The notes under the pieces are model-generated. The model saw only the letters and a list, made by a program, of their open reading frames with translations. It searched no databases and had not been told where the DNA came from. Positions 1 to 7,818 of a DNA stretch of 21,275 nucleotides are shown here, piece by piece. Each line of letters starts with the position of its first letter. The first letter of the stretch is position 1. The stretch is taken from the NCBI GenBank assembly GCA_937859855.1, contig CALMAR010000050.1, positions 1 to 21,275 on the forward strand, written 5' to 3'. This DNA is from an uncultured Kineosporia sp. (lineage in GTDB: Bacteria; Actinomycetota; Actinomycetes; Actinomycetales; Kineosporiaceae). Made by a program: the position numbers and the translations under genes.

Positions 1-12
1 GTCAGGGAAGGG

Positions 13-1332
13 TCAGGAGCCGGGGTACAGGTGGCAGGAGACCTCGGCATCGCTGCCCGCGACCGGTACCAGGACGGGCTCTTCGGGCTGCGCCAGGGTC
101 AGCTCCACCCCGCTGGAATCAGCGCGCATCGCGGTGACCCCGGTCCAGAACGGCTCGCCCGGGTCGTCGGCGCGGACCTGCTCCAGCACCGCCAGCAGAT
201 CCTGAGCCGACCCCTTCTCGGCTCGGATCAGGGCCTGCCCCGGCTCGGTCTGCACGGCCTCCAGTTCGCCCAGCTTCTCCTGCTCGGCCGCGAAGGTGTC
301 CTGATCGATGGACGACCAGCGCTGATCCAGGATGGCGGGCAGGTCCCGGCCCTCCCAGCCGCACCGGGAGAAGGCCTGCGGGCAGCGCGGATGGAACGAG
401 CAGCCGGCCGGTGGCTGGGCGGCGTCCGGTACCTCGCCGCGAGGCAAGGTGCGCGGCAGCTTGCGAGCCGGATCAGGATCGGGGACGGCGGACAGCAGCG
501 CCTGGGTGTACGGATGCCGGGGATTGGCGAAGATCTCCTCGGCTGGGCCGATCTCGACCACCTTGCCGAGATACATGATCGCTACCCGGTCGCAGAAGAA
601 TCGGGCGCTGGCCAGGTCGTGGGTGATGTAGATGAAGGCCAGCCCCAGATCGCGGCGCAGTTCTTCCAGCAGGCCAAGGATCTTCGCCCGTACGCTCATG
701 TCCAGCATCGAGATCGGCTCGTCGGCGACCAGCAGCTGCGGACCCAGCGAGATGGCCCGCGCTATCACCGCCCGCTGCTTCTGGCCGCCGGACAGTTCGG
801 CCGGGTACCTTCCCGAGAAACGTTCCGGCGGGCTGAGTCCCACCCGCTCCAGCGCCGCGTTCACCGCGGCGGTGCGGTCGCCCGGAGCCAGGCCGTGGAT
901 GCGCAGCGCATCGGCGATCGCCGTTCCGATCGTCATCGACGGGTTCAGCGAGGCATGCGGATCCTGAAACACCATTTGCAGCTGCCGGCGCAACGGCCGC
1001 AGCGCGGATTCGGCCAGCCCGGTCAGGTCCCGGCCCTGGTAGATGATCTGCCCCCCGGTCGCGCCCACCAGCCCGAGCAGAGCCCGGCCCAGGGTGGACT
1101 TGCCCGAACCGGACTCCCCCACCACCCCGAGCACCTCACCACGGTGCAGGTCGAGGCTGACCCCGTCCACCGCCCTGACCACCCCGGACGAACGGCCCAG
1201 CACCCGCGAGAGCGCGCCCCTGCGGATCGCGAAGTGAACTTCCAGATCCTTGACCGAGAGCAGCGGCTGGCCGCTGGAGCCAGCAGTTCCGCTGACAGAA
1301 TCCGTTGCCGAAGAAAGAGATTCAGGCTTCAT
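13..1332 (-). CDS. Peptide/nickel-type ABC importer ATP-binding protein (DppF/OppF-like) with an inserted C-terminal segment
   Basis: One of two cytoplasmic ATPases that power uptake of the substrate delivered by the lipoprotein encoded at 4566-6206. The 439-residue product shows Walker A GESGSGKST (72-80), the Q-loop Gln123, ABC signature LSGGQKQR (180-187), Walker B LLVADEP with catalytic Glu205, and H-loop His238. The oligopeptide-transporter C-terminal motif begins normally (Cys311, Cys317, Cys324). The fourth expected Cys lies only at 433 (SCHL), after about 100 extra acidic, Glu/Ala-rich residues. ATG start; the frame overlaps the upstream ATPase stop by 11 nt and GGGTGAG lies upstream, so translation is coupled. 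Last gene of the five-gene operon. Family assignment is firm; the substrate (di/oligopeptide, nickel or other) cannot be read from the sequence. Confidence 0.93.
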   Translation of the reverse strand: MKPESLSSATDSVSGTAGSSGQPLLSVKDLEVHFAIRRGALSRVLGRSSGVVRAVDGVSLDLHRGEVLGVVGESGSGKSTLGRALLGLVGATGGQIIYQGRDLTGLAESALRPLRRQLQMVFQDPHASLNPSMTIGTAIADALRIHGLAPGDRTAAVNAALERVGLSPPERFSGRYPAELSGGQKQRAVIARAISLGPQLLVADEPISMLDMSVRAKILGLLEELRRDLGLAFIYITHDLASARFFCDRVAIMYLGKVVEIGPAEEIFANPRHPYTQALLSAVPDPDPARKLPRTLPRGEVPDAAQPPAGCSFHPRCPQAFSRCGWEGRDLPAILDQRWSSIDQDTFAAEQEKLGELEAVQTEPGQALIRAEKGSAQDLLAVLEQVRADDPGEPFWTGVTAMRADSSGVELTLAQPEEPVLVPVAGSDAEVSCHLYPGS

Positions 1333-2386
1333 CGGCCACGCTCACCCGCTCCCGGAGCCGCAGCGGAGCGATCTGATCGGGGGTGGCACGGCTCAGGTCG
1401 TCACTCAGCCAGCACTCCACCCTGCGGTCGGCGTCACTGAGTTCGGCCGGGGGCTCGGCGCGGCAGATCTGCATCGCGTCCGGGCAGCGCGGATGAAAAC
1501 GGCAGCCCGGCGGCGGGTCGACCAGATCGGGCGGAGAGCCTGGGATCGAGTGCAGGGCCTGGGTGCTGAGCGAGATGGTCGAGCTGAGCAGCTCCCGGGT
1601 GTACGGATGGCGGGGTGACTCGAAAATGTCTTCGGCGGGCCCCTGTTCGACGATCCGCCCGGCGTACATGACAGCCACCCGATCACAGGTCTCGGCCACG
1701 ATGCCCAGGTTATGGGTGATCAGCAGCATGGCCGGGGCGTAGCTGCGCCGGATCTCGGCCAGGATCCGCAGGATCTGCGCCTCCACCAGCACGTCCAGGG
1801 CGGTGGTCGGCTCGTCCGCGACGATGAACCGCGGGCTCAGCACCAGCGCCAGGGCGATCATGATCCGCTGCCGCATGCCGCCGGAGAACTCGTGCGGGTA
1901 GTTGCTGAACCGGCTGGGCGGGATGCCCAGCGATCGCAACGTCGCTGTTGCCCGGCCTGCGGCCTCCCGCTTGGACAGCTTGGGCTCGTGCGATCTGATC
2001 GCCTCGATGAAGTGATCGCTGATCCTCATCAGCGGGTCCAGGCGGGTCATCGGCTCCTGGAAGATCATCCCCAGGCCGCTACCTCGCAGCGCCTGCCGCT
2101 CCCTGGGCGGCAGCGTGATCAGGTCGGTGCCCTCGAAGATCGCCTGGCCGTCCACTGCGGCCCCCGGTGGCAGCAGGCCCAGCAGGCCGCGGCCCAGAGT
2201 CGACTTGCCGCAACCGGATTCGCCGACCAGTCCGAGCACCTCCCCGCGATGCAGGTCGAAGCTCACGCCGTCCACCGCCTGGCTGGGGCCCTTGGTCCCG
2301 GGGTACCAGACCCGGAGGTCGCGAACCGACAGAACCAGCTCACCGAGCCGATCGGCCGGGCTGACCGGTTGAGGCAGAGCGCTCAT
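1322..2386 (-). CDS. Peptide/nickel-type ABC importer ATP-binding protein (DppD/OppD-like)
   Basis: Second ATPase of the importer, pairing with the product of 13-1332. In the 354-residue product: Walker A GESGCGKST (55-63), Q-loop FQEP (109-112), signature FSGGMRQR (167-174), Walker B IVADEP (188-193) and H-loop His225. The C-terminal oligopeptide-transporter cysteine motif is intact and compact (Cys295, Cys301, Cys308, Cys325). This motif is thought to bind an iron-sulfur cluster in some family members. The ATG overlaps the upstream permease stop by 4 nt (ATGA), with GGGAG a few bases before it, so translation is coupled. Length and motif order are normal for the family. Substrate unknown. 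Confidence 0.94.
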   Translation of the reverse strand: MSALPQPVSPADRLGELVLSVRDLRVWYPGTKGPSQAVDGVSFDLHRGEVLGLVGESGCGKSTLGRGLLGLLPPGAAVDGQAIFEGTDLITLPPRERQALRGSGLGMIFQEPMTRLDPLMRISDHFIEAIRSHEPKLSKREAAGRATATLRSLGIPPSRFSNYPHEFSGGMRQRIMIALALVLSPRFIVADEPTTALDVLVEAQILRILAEIRRSYAPAMLLITHNLGIVAETCDRVAVMYAGRIVEQGPAEDIFESPRHPYTRELLSSTISLSTQALHSIPGSPPDLVDPPPGCRFHPRCPDAMQICRAEPPAELSDADRRVECWLSDDLSRATPDQIAPLRLRERVSVADEA

Positions 2387-3441
2387 TGTGGCTCCCGCCC
2401 ACTGGGCGGCCGGTCATCCGGGTTCAGCGCCTCGCGCTCGATCACGCTGCGGCGAGCCCGCTGCGGAGCACGGGCCATCGGCCGGGCCGGGCGGGTTCGC
2501 AGCAGCGGGTTCAGCACGTCGTTCAGGCTCTCTCCGACCAGGCTCGCGCCCAGCACCAGCAGAACGATGGCCAGACCGGGGAACACTCCGGTCCACCAGA
2601 TCCCGGCCGCGGTGTCCGCCAGCGCCTTGCTGAGGTCGTATCCCCACTCGGCGGCGGCGGACGGCGGGATCCCGAAGCCGAGGAAGCCCAGTCCAGCCAG
2701 GGTGAGGATGGCGTCACCGGCGTTCACGGTCGCGATGATCGGCACGGACTGGATCACGTTGGCGAACACATATCGGCGCATGATCGCGGACGGCGCGGCA
2801 CCCAGCGCACGGGCCGCCTCGACGTACGGCTCCTCCCGGACGCTGATGGTGGCGTTGCGGACCACCCGGAAGTACTGCGGCACGTAGATGACCATGATGG
2901 AGATGCCCGCCGCCAGCACGCCACCGCGCTGGCTGCTGTTGCCGCCCGCCACGGCGATCGAGATCACGATGGCCAGCAGTAGCGGGGGGAAGGCGAACAG
3001 CGCATCGCTGATCAGCACCAGTACCCGATCGAGCCAGCCGCCCAGGTAGCCCGAGATCAGTCCGAGTGGAACCCCGGCGACGATGGCCAGAACCACGGCG
3101 ACGACCACCACTTCGAGGCCGGTGCGCGCACCGAAGACCACCCGGGACAAGACGTCCTCACCGCCGACGGTGGTGCCGAACCAGTGCTGGCCCGATGGCG
3201 CCTGCAGGGCCCCGAAAACCTTGCCGTGGACCCGGTCATCGTTGAATCCATAGGGCGCGATCAGCGGCGCGAAGATCGCCATGACCACGAACATGCCCAT
3301 CAGCACGAGGCCGGTGATCAGCATGCCCCGGGCCACGCCAGAGGTCTGGCGCAGGACCCCCAAGGTGGCTCGCAGCCCGCGCGAGCGCGTGACCTCGGTG
3401 GCGGCTCCTGGCGCGCTGGCCGCTTCGATCGGGGTGGACAT
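2383..3441 (-). CDS. ABC importer permease (DppC/OppC-like)
   Basis: Inner-membrane permease of the peptide/nickel-type importer, partner of the DppB-like protein at 3448-4485. The 352-residue product has an N-terminal cytoplasmic segment, a first hydrophobic helix near residues 38-62 (GMLITGLVLMGMFVVMAIF), then the BPD transport domain with about five further helices. The coupling-loop (EAA) motif is EAARALGAAPSAIMRR, which contacts the ATPases. The C-terminal tail is Arg-rich and charged (RTRPARPMARAPQRARR), somewhat longer than usual. ATG start, 6 bp after the dppB-like stop; the GAGG lies inside the end of the upstream gene. A four-base overlap leads into the next ATPase gene. Confidence 0.93.
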   Translation of the reverse strand: MSTPIEAASAPGAATEVTRSRGLRATLGVLRQTSGVARGMLITGLVLMGMFVVMAIFAPLIAPYGFNDDRVHGKVFGALQAPSGQHWFGTTVGGEDVLSRVVFGARTGLEVVVVAVVLAIVAGVPLGLISGYLGGWLDRVLVLISDALFAFPPLLLAIVISIAVAGGNSSQRGGVLAAGISIMVIYVPQYFRVVRNATISVREEPYVEAARALGAAPSAIMRRYVFANVIQSVPIIATVNAGDAILTLAGLGFLGFGIPPSAAAEWGYDLSKALADTAAGIWWTGVFPGLAIVLLVLGASLVGESLNDVLNPLLRTRPARPMARAPQRARRSVIEREALNPDDRPPSGREPQ

Positions 3442-3447
3442 GGCGCT

Positions 3448-4485
3448 CTAGTACCTCACCCTCGGGTCGATCAGTGCGGTGACCAGGTCGATCAGGAAGC
3501 TGGCCACCACCACCGCCACCGCACACACGGTGACGATGCCCTGGACGGCGACGAAATCCCGGGCCAGCAGGTAGTGAGCCAGTTGATATCCCAGCCCCTG
3601 CCATTCGAAGGTCTGCTCGGTCAGGATCGCACCGGCCAGTAGCAGGGCCGCTTGCAGGCCCATCACCGTGACCACCGGAACCAGTGCGTTGCGGAAGGCA
3701 TGCCGGCGGACCACCACCCCCTCGGGAACACCCCGGGCCCGGGCCGCCTCGACGTAGTCGGCGCGCAGGGTCTGCAACAGGTTGGTCCGGACCAGGCGCA
3801 GGAAGAAGCCGGCCGTGAGCAGCCCCAGGCAGACAGCGGGCATGATCGTGTGCTGAATGACGTCCCACGAGTACGCCGGATTGCCGTAGAGGATGGAGTC
3901 GATGATCTCGATGTTGGTCTTCGGCCTCACATTCTGCAGCGCGATCTCCACGTTGGTGCTGGCCCGGCCGGACGGCGGCAGCCAGCCCAGCACATTGGAG
4001 AAGAGCAGCTTGGCCAGCAGGCCCAGGAAGAACACCGGAACGGCATAGAACAGCACCCCCAGGATCCGCAGCACCACATCCGGCCAGCGGTCGCGGGCCC
4101 TGGCCGCGAGGCGTCCCAGCGGTACGCCGATGATCACTGCGACCAGGAAGGCCCAGAAGGTGAGCTCCAGCGTGGCCGCACCGTTGACCAGGAGAATGTT
4201 ACTGACCTTGCGATTGTCGGTCAGGGTGGTGCCGAAGTCGCCGTGCAGCAGGCCGGTGATGTAGTCCCAGTACTGGCTGAGGATCGGGCGGTCCAGGCCG
4301 GCCGCGTGCTTGCGGGCGGCGATCTGATCGGGCGGCAGCCGGCCCCCCAGCGCGGCCTGGATCGGGTCTCCGATCACCCGCATCAGGAAGAACACCAAGG
4401 TGACGAGGATCCAGATCATGGGCAGGACCAGGAGCAGCCGGGTGAGCAGATACCCGCGCAGCGACCCCCCGGGCTTGCTCGCCAT
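3448..4485 (-). CDS. ABC importer permease (DppB/OppB-like)
   Basis: First permease of the importer. The 345-residue product has an N-terminal helix (YLLTRLLLVLPMIWILVTLVFFLM), the conserved family stretch after it (GDPIQAALGGRLPPDQIAA), about five more helices and the coupling-loop motif EAARARGVPEGVVVRR. A periplasmic loop around 200-240 (LQNVRPKTNIEIIDSILYGN) precedes the transport domain. ATG start supported by GGAGG 8 nt upstream. It is separated from the receptor gene by 80 nt that contain a stable hairpin, and followed after 6 nt by the second permease. Length and motifs are normal. Confidence 0.93.
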   Translation of the reverse strand: MASKPGGSLRGYLLTRLLLVLPMIWILVTLVFFLMRVIGDPIQAALGGRLPPDQIAARKHAAGLDRPILSQYWDYITGLLHGDFGTTLTDNRKVSNILLVNGAATLELTFWAFLVAVIIGVPLGRLAARARDRWPDVVLRILGVLFYAVPVFFLGLLAKLLFSNVLGWLPPSGRASTNVEIALQNVRPKTNIEIIDSILYGNPAYSWDVIQHTIMPAVCLGLLTAGFFLRLVRTNLLQTLRADYVEAARARGVPEGVVVRRHAFRNALVPVVTVMGLQAALLLAGAILTEQTFEWQGLGYQLAHYLLARDFVAVQGIVTVCAVAVVVASFLIDLVTALIDPRVRY

Positions 4486-4508
4486 CCGTTAACCCTCCAG
4501 CGAAGAGA

Positions 4509-4542
4509 GGGGCGGGAGCAAGACCGATCCTGTTCCCGCCCC
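4509..4542 (-). terminator. GC-rich hairpin between the receptor gene and the permease genes (partial terminator or mRNA-stabilising stem)
   Basis: The arms 4509-4517 (GGGGCGGGA) and 4534-4542 (TCCCGCCCC) are perfect 9-bp complements around a 16-nt loop. A further CA/TG pair forms inside after one mismatch. No T-run follows in the direction of the operon (minus strand), so a strong intrinsic terminator is unlikely. In many binding-protein-dependent importers a stem in this position stabilises receptor mRNA or attenuates permease expression; that role here is inferred. Confidence 0.55.
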
Positions 4543-4565
4543 CGCGAGCTGATGAACCGGGAAGC

Positions 4566-6206
4566 TCAGCTCTTGCTGATCACCGTGAACCGGAACAGGA
4601 ACGCCGCGTCCAGGGTCTTGTCGACTCCCGAGACGCCGTCGGCCACCACGGCGATCTGCTTGCCCTGCAGCAGCGGCAGGGTCGGCAGAGTGCCGTCCGT
4701 GGTCTTCTGCTGGATCGCCTGGATCGCGGCGACCCGGGCGCTGGCGTCGTTCGCGGTCTGCTCCGTCTTCAGCAGAGGCAGTACGCCGTCGGAGTCGCAC
4801 GGCCGGCTCTTGGCCTTCGCGTCGCAGTAGTGGGCGCCGACGAAGTTGCCCGGCACCAGGAACGGTGACATGTAGTTGTCGGCGTCCGGGAAGTCCGGGA
4901 ACCAGCCCAGCTGGTATTCCGGGTACGCGTCGGAGGTCCGCTCCTTGCTGTAGGTCACGTACTCGGTCGACTGCAGATTGACCTTGAACAGCCCGGTCGC
5001 CTCCAGCTGGCGCTTGATCTCGTTGTATTCCTGGTCGGAGCTGCTGCCGTAGTGATCGGGGTTCCACTGGATGTTCAGCGTGACCGGGGTCTTCACTCCG
5101 GCGCCGTTCAGCTCGGAGGCAGCCTTGGCCTTGTCCGGCGCGGCGCCGAATGCGGTCTTGAAGATGTCCTGATGACCCACCAGCCCATCCGGAACCATCG
5201 AGTACAACGGGCTGTAGGTGCCCTTGTACACCTTGTCGGCGATCGCCTGCCGGTCCACCGAGTAGGCCACTGCTCGCCGGATCGCCCGCTTCTGGGCCGC
5301 TGAATCACCCGGCATGGTCTTCAGGTTGAAGACCAGGTAGCGGATCTCGCCGCCCGGCCCCTCCAGCACCTTCACCCCGCTGGCGTTGCGCAGGCTGTCG
5401 ATGTCCTCCGTGGTGAGGCTGCGCCAGGCCACGTCGATCTTCTTGTTCTGGATGTCCAGCTTCAGGTTCGAGGCTTCGGCGTAGTACTTCAGCGCCACCG
5501 AGGAGTTGGCCGGCTTGCCGAGCACGCCGTTGTACGTCGGATTGGCCTTGAACTGGACCAGCTGATTCTTGCTGTACGAGCTGAAGGAGTACGGCCCGGA
5601 GCCGACCGCCTGCTCGTCGGGCAGCAGCTTGTCCTTCGGGAACAGCTCCTCGTCGACGATCGGGCCCGCGGACGTCCCGAGGATGAACGGGAAGGTCTGA
5701 TCGTTGCCGGTGTTCAGCGTGAACACGACCTTGTCGCCGTTGGCCGCGACCGACTTCATGTTGTATAGCAGGGAGGCGGGCCCATTCGGGTCATTGATGG
5801 CCACCACCCGCTGATAAGAGAAGGCAACGTCGCTGGCGGTCAGTTCATGGCCGTTGGTGAACTTGAGGCCAGGCTTCATCGTGCAGCTGTAGGTGGTGGG
5901 GTTGTCGAACTGACAGGCCGATGCGGCGTCCGGCTCAGGCTTGCTGCCACCAGGCGGGACCACCTCGAGGAACTGATAGATCTGGTTCTCGACCAGCAGG
6001 GAGCCGTTGTCGTAGGAACCGGCGGGGTCAGCCGACACCACCTTGTCGGTGGTCCCGACGGTGACCGCTCCGCCGCTGCTGGACGACCCGCCGCTGCTGC
6101 TGCCGTTGTCGGTGCGGCCCGCGCCACACGCCGCCAGCGCCGCGACCAGAAGGCCAGCGCCCGCGACAGTGACCAAGCGCCCGCCGAGCCGTGGACGTAC
6201 CCGCAT
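4566..6206 (-). CDS. Extracellular solute-binding lipoprotein, family 5 (DppA/OppA-like)
   Basis: Captures the transported substrate outside the membrane and hands it to the permeases. From ATG 6206 the product is 546 residues. It opens with an Arg-rich n-region, a hydrophobic stretch and the lipobox LAAC (lipidated Cys27), then a Gly/Ser-rich linker. Family-5 hallmarks follow: FTNGHELTASDVAFSYQRV near residue 116 and RAIRRAVAYSVDRQAIADKVY in the middle. Two close Cys pairs (CQFDNPTTYSC; CDAKAKSRPC) probably form disulfides. A TTG codon directly upstream is in frame, but AGAGG six bases before the ATG decides for the ATG. First gene of the importer operon, with its own leader and a near-palindrome upstream. 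The bound ligand cannot be deduced. Confidence 0.93.
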   Translation of the reverse strand: MRVRPRLGGRLVTVAGAGLLVAALAACGAGRTDNGSSSGGSSSSGGAVTVGTTDKVVSADPAGSYDNGSLLVENQIYQFLEVVPPGGSKPEPDAASACQFDNPTTYSCTMKPGLKFTNGHELTASDVAFSYQRVVAINDPNGPASLLYNMKSVAANGDKVVFTLNTGNDQTFPFILGTSAGPIVDEELFPKDKLLPDEQAVGSGPYSFSSYSKNQLVQFKANPTYNGVLGKPANSSVALKYYAEASNLKLDIQNKKIDVAWRSLTTEDIDSLRNASGVKVLEGPGGEIRYLVFNLKTMPGDSAAQKRAIRRAVAYSVDRQAIADKVYKGTYSPLYSMVPDGLVGHQDIFKTAFGAAPDKAKAASELNGAGVKTPVTLNIQWNPDHYGSSSDQEYNEIKRQLEATGLFKVNLQSTEYVTYSKERTSDAYPEYQLGWFPDFPDADNYMSPFLVPGNFVGAHYCDAKAKSRPCDSDGVLPLLKTEQTANDASARVAAIQAIQQKTTDGTLPTLPLLQGKQIAVVADGVSGVDKTLDAAFLFRFTVISKS

Positions 6207-6219
6207 CAAGGACCTCTTT

Positions 6220-6239
6220 CAATTCCGAGCTGGAAATTG
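6220..6239. promoter_or_regulatory. 20-bp near-palindrome in the leader of the importer operon (candidate operator)
   Basis: CAATTCCGAG|CTGGAAATTG pairs at 8 of 10 positions with its reverse complement. It is AT-rich against a GC-rich background and sits directly upstream of the AGAGG ribosome-binding site of the receptor gene. A possible -10 hexamer TAATGT (minus strand, 6242-6247) lies just beyond it; no convincing -35 is seen. The position suits a repressor of the importer operon. The binding protein is unknown and is not encoded next to it. Confidence 0.4.
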
Positions 6240-6317
6240 GCACATTAGCCGGACCGTGCGCAGGACAGACGACGGCCCGATTACAAATCAGCTACAGATC
6301 CTGCGTGCCGGATGACG

Positions 6318-6701
6318 TCAGCCCCGGGTGTCGACCAGGTCGACCACGAAGATCAGGGTCTCGTCCGGGCCGATCGCCGAACCAGCGCCGCGCTTTCCGT
6401 AGGCCAGATCGGGCGGGATCACCAGCCGGCGACGGCCACCCACCTTCATCCCGGCGATGCCCTGGTCCCAGCCGGCGATGACCTGTCCGGCCCCGAGCCG
6501 GAAGCTCAGCGGCTCGCCCCGGTTCCAGGAGGCGTCGAACTCCTCGCCGGTCGAGTAGGCCACGCCGACATAGTGAGTGGTGACGAAGGACCCGCCGGCC
6601 GCTTCGGCGCCGTCACCGACGATCTCGTCCACCATGACCAGGCCGGAGGGCGGCTCACCCTCGGGAAAGTCGATTTCCGGGCGCTTGCGTTCGGTGCTCA
6701 C
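6318..6701 (-). CDS. FKBP-type peptidyl-prolyl cis-trans isomerase, single domain
   Basis: Cytosolic prolyl isomerase of 127 residues without signal peptide. One FKBP domain fills residues about 25-127: THYVGVAYSTGEEFDASWNRG carries the Tyr and Phe-Asp active-site positions, VIAGWDQGIAGMKVGGRR the Val-Ile and Trp positions, and PPDLAYGKRGAG the Tyr position, ending FVVDLVD. All main catalytic-pocket residues are present, so activity is expected. GTG start with GAGGAG about 10 nt upstream. It lies 63 nt after the tandem-FKBP lipoprotein gene and ends the gene string that starts with pup. FKBP genes beside pafA recur in actinobacteria; a role in proteasome function is unproven. Confidence 0.93.
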   Translation of the reverse strand: MSTERKRPEIDFPEGEPPSGLVMVDEIVGDGAEAAGGSFVTTHYVGVAYSTGEEFDASWNRGEPLSFRLGAGQVIAGWDQGIAGMKVGGRRRLVIPPDLAYGKRGAGSAIGPDETLIFVVDLVDTRG

Positions 6702-6764
6702 GACGTTTCTGCTCCTCAGGGTTCGGCTCTTCGACGGCGGACAGGATCAGCGACGATCGGCCGG

Positions 6765-7763
6765 TCACGGCGTGGTGGTGGCTGCGCTGGTGTCCAGGAT
6801 GTCGACCACGAACACGACCGTGTCCGTGCCCTTGATCCCCTTCTCCGGTTTACCGGCCACGCCGAACGCTTTGTCCGGCGGCAGGATGAGCATGACCTGG
6901 CTGCCCACCCGCTGGCCAATCAGGCCGTCGTCCCAGCCGGCCAGTACCTTGCCCTCGCCGAGGGTGAAGGTCGGCGGCGAGCCCTTGGCCCAGCTGGAAT
7001 CGAAGATCCGGCCGCTGGGCCAGACCACTCCGACGTAGTGGGCCACCATCGGGCCCTTGCTCACCTTGGCGCCATCACCCTGGATCAGGGTCTGCACCAC
7101 CATCTTCTGCGGCGGTTTGCTGGATGGAATCTTGATTGTGGGCGTGCCGGTCTTCTGGTCGACGGTGACCGACGGCAGACCAGGCTTGGGTTTCACCGCC
7201 GTGCCGGAGGCTCGCAGCAGAACCTTCTGTGCGGCGTGCACGTCGACCACGAAGACCATGCTGTCGGTTGGGCCGATGCCCAGAGTGGCGTTCCCGTTCA
7301 CGCCGTACCCGTCGGACGGCGGTACCGCGACCAGCACCCTGGACCCCACCGTGACCCCAGTCAGCCCGAGCACCATGCCGTCGATGGTCTGCTTGCCGTC
7401 CAGGGTGAACGTGGAGCTGGCCAGGCCGTACGAGGTGGCGAACTGGCGGCCGTCGGTGCCGTTCACGGCCAGGTAGTCCACCGTCACCCGCAGGCCCGGC
7501 TCAACCCGGGGGCCGTCGCCCGCGCTCAGAATCCGCCGATCGGTCTTGTTAGCGGCGAAGGGTGCGTGCACATCGATGGCCGGCTTCTGTCCGGCCCGGC
7601 CGGTCACCGTCACCTTGGACAGGTCGGTGGTGGTGCCTGATTCGTCGTCCAGCGATGCCGAGCAGCCGGTCAGCGCGCCCAGCATCGCGGACGCGGCGAG
7701 CACAACCGCGGCGAGCGACAGCCCGCTCGATCGGCCGGATGAGCGGGCGGTGAAGCGAGACAC
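6765..7763 (-). CDS. Tandem-FKBP lipoprotein, peptidyl-prolyl isomerase
   Basis: Exported, membrane-anchored prolyl isomerase. From GTG 7763 the product is 332 residues: a signal peptide with the lipobox LTGC, then two FKBP domains. The second domain keeps most pocket residues (HYVGVVWPSGRIFDSSW, VLAGWDDGL), with Phe for the usual Tyr at DKAFG. The first domain lacks Asp after the pocket Phe (RQFATSYG) and has Met for Trp (TIDGMVLGL), so it is probably degenerate. An in-frame TTG at 7814 would add 17 residues before the signal peptide. GTG 7763 is preferred because it starts right at the signal peptide and has TATCGT 6 nt upstream. The gene follows pafA after 54 nt. Confidence 0.9.
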   Translation of the reverse strand: MSRFTARSSGRSSGLSLAAVVLAASAMLGALTGCSASLDDESGTTTDLSKVTVTGRAGQKPAIDVHAPFAANKTDRRILSAGDGPRVEPGLRVTVDYLAVNGTDGRQFATSYGLASSTFTLDGKQTIDGMVLGLTGVTVGSRVLVAVPPSDGYGVNGNATLGIGPTDSMVFVVDVHAAQKVLLRASGTAVKPKPGLPSVTVDQKTGTPTIKIPSSKPPQKMVVQTLIQGDGAKVSKGPMVAHYVGVVWPSGRIFDSSWAKGSPPTFTLGEGKVLAGWDDGLIGQRVGSQVMLILPPDKAFGVAGKPEKGIKGTDTVVFVVDILDTSAATTTP

Positions 7764-7769
7764 GGGTGC

Positions 7770-7775
7770 ACGATA
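7770..7775 (-). promoter_or_regulatory. Candidate -10 box of a leaderless promoter (FKBP lipoprotein)
   Basis: TATCGT on the minus strand, with 6 nt (GCACCC) before the GTG start at 7763, so transcription would begin at the start codon. No Shine-Dalgarno is present. TTGACC lies upstream but 21 nt away, too far for a standard -35. Confidence 0.5.
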
Positions 7776-7796
7776 ACCCGACCGGTGGATGTCCTT

Positions 7797-7818
7797 GGTC
7801 AACCCGCAGGTCAACCCC
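7797..7818. repeat. Tandem direct repeat GGTCAACCC, 12-bp period, at the end of pafA
   Basis: GGTCAACCC occurs at 7797-7805 and 7809-7817 (minus strand GGGTTGACC twice), just past the pafA stop. It lies upstream of the putative FKBP-lipoprotein promoter. The 12-bp spacing is near one helical turn, which would suit an activator, but the unit is short. Confidence 0.45.

Noticed and set aside
31..1440. Long plus-strand open frame opposite the importer ATPase gene (469 codons)
   Set aside because: It is antisense to a gene with complete ABC motifs, has a Gln/Arg/Gly-rich composition without any domain, and arises from the GC-rich third positions of the real gene.
6251..6278. Stem GGACCGT/ACGGCCC as a terminator between the FKBP gene and the importer receptor gene
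   Set aside because: One mismatch, a 14-nt loop and no T-run. It also lies upstream of the importer start in the transcription direction and downstream of nothing that needs it.
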